This document shows positions 1-4,841 of a stretch of DNA of 12,750 bases, piece after piece. Every line of letters begins with the position of its first letter. Position 1 is the first letter of the stretch. Under the pieces are notes generated by a model. The model made no database searches. It was not told the DNA's origin and saw nothing but the letters and a program-made list of their open reading frames with translations. The stretch spans positions 1 to 12,750 of the forward strand of contig CAZOLN010000080.1 of assembly GCA_964580565.1 (NCBI GenBank). Direction: 5' to 3'. The position numbers and the translations under genes are program-made. The DNA is from DUEL01 sp964580565. Lineage in GTDB: Bacteria; Chloroflexota; Anaerolineae; B4-G1; DUEL01.

Positions 1-197
1 GAATCGATTCTATTCAAATGTCAAAGTGCCTATTGACTTTCTACCGCATGTCTTAAGTGGCATGCTTTAATCCCATCACCTGGCACTTTCATTGTAACCG
101 CAAAAGACGCCTAGACAAGTGCCTAACATAGATATGAGCGTCTCAACCGTCATCGTTCGCACTTGACCCGACGTCAACTCGATAGTATTCTGATGCT
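1..197. other. AT-richer stretch without a gene, with clustered AAGTGC motifs
   Basis: No coding frame here looks real. By count, 1-180 is about 46% GC, well below the GC-rich remainder. A 10-bp perfect palindrome (GAATCGATTC) opens the window. The hexamer AAGTGC occurs at 24-29 and 117-122, and its complement GCACTT at 83-88 and 159-164; a fifth copy lies just outside at 271-276. The arms AAAGTGCC (23-30) and GGCACTTT (82-89) form an 8-bp inverted repeat. The composition suggests DNA of different origin or an intergenic regulatory stretch. I cannot name it. Confidence 0.4.
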
Positions 198-258
198 GGC
201 TTTGGTGCATCTTGCCCCCTCCTGGTGAGGATTTTGGGGACAATCATGCACCAAAGCC
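198..258. repeat. Perfect 13-bp inverted repeat with imperfectly paired interior
   Basis: GGCTTTGGTGCAT (198-210) is matched exactly by ATGCACCAAAGCC (246-258). The 35-base interior has further partial pairing (TTGCCCC against GGGGACAA), so the 61 bases could fold into one long hairpin. On the minus strand it begins about a dozen bases after the DUF4268-like remnant stops resembling its family. That would fit a small insertion, an insertion-sequence end, or a terminator-like hairpin. No transposase sits inside it and no target-site duplication is obvious. Confidence 0.6.
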
Positions 259-371
259 GTCACTTTTCTCAAGTGCTGATTGTCGGCCAGCCAGGTCGTG
301 AAGTCGTGGGCCTCGTTGGGCCAAATATCGTGCAGGGGGACCTTCTCCAGCCTCCCGACCCAATTGTCCGT
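246..371 (-). pseudogene. N-terminal remnant of a DUF4268-like protein
   Basis: Minus-strand reading from 371 gives T-D-N-W-V-G-R-L-E-K followed by VPLHDIWPNEAHDFTTWLADN and then unrelated residues. From memory, this matches the opening of DUF4268-type proteins (PD-(D/E)XK-nuclease-like, typically RLE.V.LRE.W..EA.DFT.WLAEN). Where those proteins have ATG, this frame has ACG (369-371), preceded by a GGAAGGA ribosome-site-like sequence, and an in-frame TAG lies just upstream. Resemblance ends near 270; the frame runs into the inverted repeat and stops at 174. It lacks the catalytic region entirely and should be non-functional. The family assignment is recognition without a search. Confidence 0.5.
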
Positions 372-432
372 GTCCTTCCGACATCTCTACCTTTGGGCGA
401 TCGAGGCCGCGTACAATTGAATCCGCAGGGAC

Positions 433-452
433 AGGAAGGCCGCGCCCTTCCT
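433..452 (-). terminator. Hairpin just downstream of vapC
   Basis: In the minus direction AGGAAGG, a six-base loop GCGCGG and CCTTCCT form a perfect 7-bp stem beginning 9 bases after the vapC stop codon. There is no T-run after it, so it is at best a weak or factor-assisted terminator for the toxin-antitoxin operon. Confidence 0.3.
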
Positions 453-460
453 CCTCACCC

Positions 461-916
461 TTATCCCACCGTCCAGTCCTCCATCCGGAAGTTCTCAGCA
501 AACGGGTTGACGAACCGGACCCCCTCCGTCACCTGCCCCGCGTTGAAGTCCTCCGTGAAGACAACGGGGATCTGGTTCAGGCGAGCAGTGGCCCAGATCT
601 GCGCGTCCCAATAGTTGAATTGGTGATCGCGCACGCCCCGCGCTGCCTCGAGGACGATCATCCCGGTCAGGTCGACGACGGTCCAACTCTGGAGATAATT
701 CTTCACCCGCTCGTAGGCTTCGACGGTGGAGAGCGGCGCGGCGATCTTGTGGGTGACGGCGACGAAGAACTCCGCCAGCACCTGTGTGCTGATCACGCCG
801 GCTCCGCTGACCGCCAGGTGGTCCAGGACCTCCAGGGCCCGTTGCTGCTTTTCCGGCTCGGAGCGGTCGTAGGCGTAGACCAGGACGTTCGTATCCACGA
901 AGACCCTACCGCTCAT
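461..916 (-). CDS. vapC: VapC-type PIN-domain toxin (putative RNase)
   Basis: A 151-residue PIN-domain protein, the expected length for a VapC toxin. VapC enzymes are Mg-dependent endoribonucleases that cut tRNA or rRNA and are held inactive by a cognate antitoxin. The acidic active-site positions are visible: D8 in VFVDTNVLVY, E49 in QVLAEFF, D104 in NYWDAQIWATA and D123 in VFTEDFNAG (E122 adjacent). The NxxxYA.D and YWDA patterns are typical of the group. The start at 914-916 has a GGGGGGA ribosome site five to six bases upstream, lying inside the antitoxin gene. The gene overlaps the antitoxin by 11 bases, so the pair is probably translationally coupled. All catalytic acids are present, so the toxin appears intact. 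The RNA target cannot be read from sequence. Confidence 0.9.
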   Translation of the reverse strand: MSGRVFVDTNVLVYAYDRSEPEKQQRALEVLDHLAVSGAGVISTQVLAEFFVAVTHKIAAPLSTVEAYERVKNYLQSWTVVDLTGMIVLEAARGVRDHQFNYWDAQIWATARLNQIPVVFTEDFNAGQVTEGVRFVNPFAENFRMEDWTVG

Positions 917-1163
917 ACAGGTCCCCCCGCCGCCAGGTGCGCCGGCCGGATACAGGCCCTTGCCGGATCAAGTTCTGGATGAAGGCCCGCTCTGCTTCCC
1001 ACGCCCTCAAGTCGCGCCGGGGCAGACGGAGGGCGCTGGTGTGCTCTTCGATGGCCTGGCGGATGATTTCGGCCTCGGTGATGCCCCGCTCTCTAGAGAG
1101 TCGCTTAAGGATGGCCTCGTGGTGAGGCTCGATGTAGACCTGCTTACGTACTTTCGTCGCCAT
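906..1163 (-). CDS. vapB: Ribbon-helix-helix antitoxin (VapB/CopG-like)
   Basis: An 85-residue protein immediately upstream of, and overlapping, the PIN toxin. Residues 4-42 fit a ribbon-helix-helix fold: a strand (VRKQVYIE), then helices HHEAILKRLSRERG and TEAEIIRQAIEEH. Such dimers bind operator DNA through the strand, and their C-terminal tail blocks the toxin. The tail here (about 45-85) is rich in arginine and aromatic residues (RAWEAERAFI, RRTWRRGDLYER), as expected for a toxin-binding segment. Start choice: ATG at 1161-1163 follows a strong GGGGGAGG site. It likely represses its own promoter with VapC as co-repressor. A name within the VapB/CopG/RHH superfamily is not secure; the antitoxin role rests on the partner gene and the fold. 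Confidence 0.82.
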   Translation of the reverse strand: MATKVRKQVYIEPHHEAILKRLSRERGITEAEIIRQAIEEHTSALRLPRRDLRAWEAERAFIQNLIRQGPVSGRRTWRRGDLYER

Positions 1164-1186
1164 ATTCCTCCCCCTAGGCCGCCAGA

Positions 1187-1226
1187 ATGTACATCATATT
1201 ATACATCACCGCCTTCCCTACGTCAA
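1187..1226 (-). promoter_or_regulatory. vapBC promoter and overlapping candidate operator
   Basis: On the minus strand TTGACG (1221-1226) and TATAAT (1198-1203) are separated by exactly 17 bases, nearly consensus for a housekeeping sigma factor. Transcription would start near 1191, about 30 bases before the antitoxin ATG. A 20-base imperfect palindrome, ATGTACATCATATTATACAT (1187-1206, 14 of 20 positions symmetric), covers the -10 box and start point. That is where an RHH antitoxin would bind to autorepress. The promoter is seen in sequence; the operator role is inferred. Confidence 0.7.
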
Positions 1227-1290
1227 GGTTGCGGTGACCAGCGGCAGAGGCTGGTGATTGCTTGATCTGGGACCTGTTTTGGGGCCGGGC

Positions 1291-1536
1291 TCACTCGAGG
1301 TCGATTTCTAACACTGTGCAATTGTCCGTCGGGTAGATTGGACCGTCGGCCGGCAGGCGCAGGCCGCCGGCCGCGCGGGAGGGCTTCACCCTCAATGGGA
1401 ACAACTTGGCGCCCATCTCCCGCCCGCCACGTCTGGGGCAACCCAGGAAGGCCCACTTGAGATCGACCCAGATGTTGACCGGGGTGAGGGCCATGCCCAC
1501 GTAGAGCAAGCGCAGGCCGGGGCTGGGGTAACTGCT
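1291..1536 (-). pseudogene. C-terminal remnant of a DDE transposase (ISH3/IS4-like)
   Basis: The minus-strand frame carries LRLLYVGMALTPVNIWVDLKW followed by AFLGCPRRGGR and ends at 1291. This resembles the C-terminal tail of ISH3/IS4-like DDE transposases, in which a hydrophobic helix of the type LRLLYVGLALLLVN.WV closes the catalytic domain. The DDE region is absent, no ribosome site precedes any start in this frame, and the frame opens into unrelated sequence upstream. It lies next to a second transposase scar at 1578-1694. The family resemblance is from memory and moderate; a small unknown membrane peptide is the alternative. Confidence 0.4.
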
Positions 1537-1577
1537 GCGTTGCCTTCTGGACCTGCGGCGCACGGTGCCCCCGGACG

Positions 1578-1694
1578 CGTTGGCCAACACGTTGCATTTC
1601 GTGTAGGAGCGCAACGGTCTCCTGCTCTCTCCTCGGGCACGTGGGCCAGCACGTTGTGCATAAAGTGCGCACGGCATCGCTGTCAGGGCGCGCC
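1578..1694 (-). pseudogene. Fragment of an IS256-family (mutator-type) transposase
   Basis: Minus-strand reading from 1682 gives QRCRAHFMHNVLAHVPEE. This fits the W-Q-R-C-x-x-H-F-M-x-N-x-L-x-x-V-P block found in the middle of IS256-family transposases. The codon before it (1683-1685) is TGA where the family has tryptophan, consistent with TGG decaying to a stop. After VPEE the likely continuation (QETVALL) is in another frame, so there is also a frameshift. Only about 40 residues of a protein of about 400 remain, so it cannot transpose. I see no matching terminal inverted repeats nearby. Confidence 0.55.
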
Positions 1695-1732
1695 CGCCGG
1701 TACAGGGCGATAGCCTGACCGTGTTTTTGGTG

Positions 1733-1738
1733 TATAAT
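1733..1738 (+). promoter_or_regulatory. -10 box upstream of the 1795 gene
   Basis: A perfect TATAAT lies 56 bases before the ATG at 1795, giving a predicted leader of about 50 bases. No good -35 box is present at 16-18 bases; the nearest candidate, CTGACC (1715-1720), is only 12 bases away. It is a plausible but incomplete promoter. It overlaps the transposase-scar region, so the gene may be driven from degraded insertion-element DNA. Confidence 0.35.
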
Positions 1739-1794
1739 AACTACGCACCATCGAGTGGTTTCACGCATAGATTGGTTGGCACTGTGGAGATCCT

Positions 1795-3558
1795 ATGGTG
1801 ACCGAAAGGATGTCCCTCAAGGTCTTCTTGGAAGCCGTGGAGCGGCGGCTGGCGGAGTGCTCGGCCGACGAACTGCGCGACATCCTACGCGCGATGGCCC
1901 AGCGGGTCCCCCCTGCTGAGCGTCAGGCTTTCCTGGCCCAACTCGGCGTCGGCGAGGTGTCCGTCCCTCCGCCTCAGACCGTCTGGGAGCATCTCCTTTC
2001 CGACATCGACGACCTGGCCCTGGAGATCCGGCGTGCGATGGATTCGGCCGATGAGTGGGAGGATTGGCACGGTTGGGACTACGACTATGAGGAAACGGAC
2101 CTGGGGCCATACGAACGGTTTGTGGAGCCGCTGACCCTCCTGTTTGAGCGGGCAGCGGTGGCCTTCGACAGCGGAGAGGTCGGTCTCGCCCTGGAGGCCT
2201 ATGACAAACTGTTCGATCTGTTGGGCTTGGAGGACGACTACGGGCGGGGGATCCGGTTGTCCGACCTGCCCGGTGTGGACGGTCGGGAGGCCGTCGGCCG
2301 GTACCTGCGCGCTATCTATGAGACCGTGCCGCTTGATCGTCGACCGCAGGCGCTCTACGCTCAGATGCGCGAGGCCCGCTTCTGGCTGGACCCCTTCGAG
2401 CGGCCGATGCTGGACGACCTGGTGCAGATCTCTCCCTTCCCTCTCCCTGACCTGGAGGCCTTCCTGGCCGACTGGATCGATTTCCTGCGGGCCCAGAGCG
2501 GGGCGGACGCCGATGCCTGGCTGCGGGAGGCGGTGCGGATGGCGGGAGGGGTGGCAGGGTTGGAGGCCCTGGCGCGAGCCGAGGGCCGGGCCCATCCCCG
2601 TGCCTATCTGGACTGGTTTGCTGCGCTGGAGGAGGAGGGGAGGTACGCCGAGGTGTTGCGCGCTGCCCAGGAGGCTCTGGAGAGCCTGCTGCCCGACCTT
2701 CCCATTCGTGCCGCCATCGCCGACCATCTGTGCTCCGCCGCTGCAGCGCTGGGCGATCCGGAGCGGTTCCTTTTCGGCCGCTGGGAGGCCTTTCAGGCCA
2801 AGCCCACCCTCGCTCGCCTGCTGGACCTGTGGGAGGCGGTTCCGGCCACCGGGGAACGGATCGCCTGGATGGAACGGGCCGCTGGACACATCAAGAGCGC
2901 AAGTAGACGGCGCTCTTCCTCCTCTGCCGTTCCGTTCCTCCATGTGGAGCCAGACGGGCTTGAACGGCCTGCCGATCCCGATCACAACCTGCTCGCCCAC
3001 GCCCGACTGCTGGCGTGTGACCTGGAGGCCGCGCGTCGGCCGGTGATCAACAAGCCGGTGTTGGGGTGGTCCAGTCGAAGCAGCGATCAGGCCCTGATCG
3101 TCTCTTTTCTCCTGATTCTGCTCTCCCATCGGTCGCTGGAGGAACTTCCTCCTAACCTGGCCTCCCTGTGGTCGTGGAGTCTCCTGGCCACTAGCCTTGG
3201 CTTTTGGGGCTACGGTGAACCGGGGGAGGGAGAGGAGGAACTCCCCGGGCGGTTGAACGCGGCCTATGCGGAGTGCCTGGCCTGGGGGCGGGAGAGCGGG
3301 CGGCTGGATCTCGACGAAGGGCAGGAGCGGGTGTATCTGGATTGGTGCCTGGACGTAGCCCACCGGCGGGTGACGGCCATCGTGGGCAATCAACACCGGC
3401 GCAGTTATGGGAAGGCGGCGGTGCTGACGGTGGCGTGTGCTGAGGTGCTGCGGTTGCGGGGGGAGGAGGCGGCGGCGAGGCAGTGGGTGGAGGGGATTCG
3501 CGACCGCTTCCCGCGCCATCGGGCTTTCCAGGCTCAGTTGAAAAGCGCCCTTTGGTAG
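1795..3558 (+). CDS. Uncharacterised helical-repeat (TPR-like) protein
   Basis: A 587-residue protein I do not recognise by name. It is acidic and almost entirely helical, with TPR-like helix pairs (for example 124-145, AFDSGEVGLALEAYDKLFDLL, and 270-299, YLDWFAALEEEGRYAEVLRAAQEALESLL). A very acidic aromatic patch (88-110, WEDWHGWDYDYEETDLG) stands out. The C-terminus (511-587, YLDWCLDVAHRRVTAIVGNQHRRSYGKAA..., ending RFPRHRAFQAQLKSAL) resembles, from memory, C-terminal regions of proteins encoded beside SWIM zinc-finger proteins, but no SWIM CxCx(n)CxH motif is present. There is no signal peptide and only a short hydrophobic stretch (432-443), so it is probably cytoplasmic and a scaffold or interaction protein. 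ATG at 1795 is chosen because GGAGA (1786-1790) is correctly spaced. It looks intact, unlike most of its neighbours. Confidence 0.75.
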   Translation: MVTERMSLKVFLEAVERRLAECSADELRDILRAMAQRVPPAERQAFLAQLGVGEVSVPPPQTVWEHLLSDIDDLALEIRRAMDSADEWEDWHGWDYDYEETDLGPYERFVEPLTLLFERAAVAFDSGEVGLALEAYDKLFDLLGLEDDYGRGIRLSDLPGVDGREAVGRYLRAIYETVPLDRRPQALYAQMREARFWLDPFERPMLDDLVQISPFPLPDLEAFLADWIDFLRAQSGADADAWLREAVRMAGGVAGLEALARAEGRAHPRAYLDWFAALEEEGRYAEVLRAAQEALESLLPDLPIRAAIADHLCSAAAALGDPERFLFGRWEAFQAKPTLARLLDLWEAVPATGERIAWMERAAGHIKSASRRRSSSSAVPFLHVEPDGLERPADPDHNLLAHARLLACDLEAARRPVINKPVLGWSSRSSDQALIVSFLLILLSHRSLEELPPNLASLWSWSLLATSLGFWGYGEPGEGEEELPGRLNAAYAECLAWGRESGRLDLDEGQERVYLDWCLDVAHRRVTAIVGNQHRRSYGKAAVLTVACAEVLRLRGEEAAARQWVEGIRDRFPRHRAFQAQLKSALW

Positions 3559-3563
3559 TTTGA

Positions 3564-4188
3564 TTGGTACTACAACCGCACTTGTGCAATGTCCTCCTCC
3601 CTGGCACGCCGGAGCCGGGCGTTACCGATCTGATCCTGCTGTGGGGCATCTACTCTCTGATGGCCTACATCTTGCTGACGCTCATCCGCCGCTACCGCGT
3701 GGGGAGCATCCCGGCGCTGCTGGTGGTCGGTGCGGCCTACGGCTGGATGCTGGAGGGCGGCATCGTCGCGACCGTCTACGAAGAACTGCCGTTCTCGCTC
3801 AGTTTCACCGCGCTGNNNNNNNNNNNNNNNNNNNNNNNNNNNNNNNNNNNNNNNNNNNNNNNNNNNNNNNNNNNNNNNNNNNNNNNNNNNNNNNNNNNNN
3901 NNNNNNNNNNNNNNNGCGCTGCACTGCAACGACCGCGCGGATACCGCGCCCGATTTGCTGCAGAGGCTCTCAGCCCGCCCGCGGGGTAGGAATCTTCTCG
4001 CCTGGCTGGCCTTCCCGCCGGTCGCTGCGGGGGAATACGCCCTATGGGCCGCCACCGACCAGCCGATCCCCAGTAACGTGGTCGGCTATCTGATAACCGT
4101 TCCGCTGGGGTTTGGGCTGTTCGGCTGGGCACTGTGGAGGACCCTTTGCTCGTCTCGCCGTTCCCTTTCAGGCAGCCAGGATCGGTGA
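3564..4188 (+). CDS. Polytopic membrane protein broken by the assembly gap
   Basis: Two reading frames flank the N run. Before the gap (frame of 3564) the product has hydrophobic segments DLILLWGIYSLMAYILLTLI and SIPALLVVGAAYGWMLEGGI, then YEELPFSLSFTAL into the Ns. After the gap (frame of 3916) it continues with LLAWLAFPPVAAGEYALWAA and NVVGYLITVPLGFGLFGWAL and stops at 4186-4188. The two parts are almost certainly halves of one integral membrane protein; the frame change is explained by the placeholder length of the gap. The N-terminus is uncertain: TTG at 3564 has no convincing ribosome site and lies 5 bases after the previous stop, so the 5' end may itself be truncated. The acidic EGG and YEE motifs recall membrane proteases, but the EExxxR signature of CPBP proteases is not visible. 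Function unknown. Confidence 0.55.
3816..3915. other. Assembly gap of 100 N
   Basis: Exactly 100 undetermined bases, the conventional placeholder for a gap of unknown size between scaffolded contigs. The bases on both sides end or begin with the same hexamer, GCGCTG (3810-3815 and 3916-3921). Confidence 0.99.
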
Positions 4189-4192
4189 GCGG

Positions 4193-4215
4193 CGGCGCGT
4201 TCCGGAGAGGCGCCG
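4193..4215 (+). terminator. GC-rich hairpin after the membrane protein gene
   Basis: CGGCGC (4193-4198) and GCGCCG (4210-4215) can pair across an 11-base loop, starting five bases after the stop codon. No T-run follows, so it is a weak terminator candidate at most. Confidence 0.25.
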
Positions 4216-4282
4216 TCCGCGGGGGCAAGAGAGTCCGTCGGGTGCCTTGGGTCCCGCCCGGTAGGGTGTACAGGAGGTGGCG

Positions 4283-4426
4283 ATGAAGAGATGGTATCAA
4301 GAGGACTGGCGTTTCCGCATCGAAGTGATGCGGGTTGGTGAAAGGAACCAGCCCGAAGCGTGCCGGCTCGGCTTGGAGCCTGGGGACACCTTTGAATGCA
4401 CATATGGGACACCCGCCGGATGGTGA
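4283..4426 (+). pseudogene. Truncated TIGR04076-like protein (47 residues)
   Basis: ATG at 4283 follows an excellent ribosome site (AGGAGG at 4272-4277, five-base spacing), so this start is or was real. The product begins MKRWYQEDWRFRIEVMRVG and continues PEACRLGLEPGDTFECTYGTPAGW before TGA at 4424-4426. From memory, this fits the start of TIGR04076-family proteins (small, about 90 residues, function unknown), with the P-E-x-C-R-x-G and Y-G-x-P motifs. Family members continue with a cysteine and a ...GGDLR... half that is missing; the sequence instead passes into an unrelated fragment. A 5' remnant of a broken gene is the best reading. A genuine 47-residue peptide is possible but less likely. 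Confidence 0.5.
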
Positions 4427-4508
4427 CCCGCGCGTCGGGCTCCAGACAGGTGGTCCACGCAAGAAGAGCAAAACTATGGGGAAAGTCGATTGCTGGCCCC
4501 CCAGGTCG

Positions 4509-4789
4509 GCGGCGGCCGTGCTGGTGCAGCCCTGGGGCCGCTCCGTCGGCCTCCAGGTGCGGATGACCGCCACCGACCCGATGGGCCGGGGTCGGATCGG
4601 GTTGGAGGTGGAGGCGTGCCCGCCCGGCGCGCCCTTTGGAGACGCCCGTTGCCGTACGCATACCCGGCCTCCTGGACCGACGTGACCACCTCCGTCGCTG
4701 GCGTCATCCTGACCGCGACGGTCCACGGCCCAACTCCAGACACCCTCTACTGCTGGCGGGTGCGGGTGCTGTACGCACCGTACAGCACC
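4509..4789 (+). pseudogene. C-terminal fragment of a secreted FG-GAP/integrin-like protein
   Basis: Frame 1 (4509-4664) reads VLVQPWGRSVGLQVRMTATD, then PMGRGRIGLEVEACPPGAPFG. After a frameshift near 4665, frame 2 (4670-4789) reads ASWTDVTTSVAGVILTATV, then PDTLYCWRVRVLYAPYS. I recall this pair of motifs as the C-terminal, fibronectin-like end of large FG-GAP/integrin-type extracellular proteins common in Chloroflexota. Both the N-terminal propeller and the C-terminal anchor are missing, there is no ribosome site, and the frame is broken, so it is a dead fragment. It abuts the TIGR04076-like stub directly. The family call rests on recognition only. Confidence 0.45.
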
Positions 4790-4803
4790 TCGGTTCCTGC
4801 TGC

Positions 4804-4831
4804 TTGTCCTTCCCCCCGTACCGGTTACAAT
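4804..4831 (+). promoter_or_regulatory. Promoter upstream of the regulator remnant
   Basis: TTGTCC (4804-4809) and TACAAT (4826-4831) are 16 bases apart, a reasonable housekeeping promoter. Transcription would start near 4838. It is followed by AGGAG (4838-4842) and two possible starts: GTG at 4842 in the regulator frame and ATG at 4852 in another frame. The ATG is the better match to the ribosome site. Confidence 0.4.
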
Positions 4832-4841
4832 AGATACAGGA

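Noticed and set aside
225..614. 129-codon + strand frame at the left end
   Set aside because: It overlaps the vapC 3' end antisense and the inverted repeat, and has no recognisable motif.
1885..3519. Long open frame antisense to the 1795 gene (544 codons)
   Set aside because: Proline/arginine/glutamine-rich composition without domains; a by-product of GC-rich codon bias in the + strand gene.
3776..4726. Minus-strand frame crossing the N gap
   Set aside because: It reads through undetermined bases and is low-complexity; the + strand frames have membrane segments.
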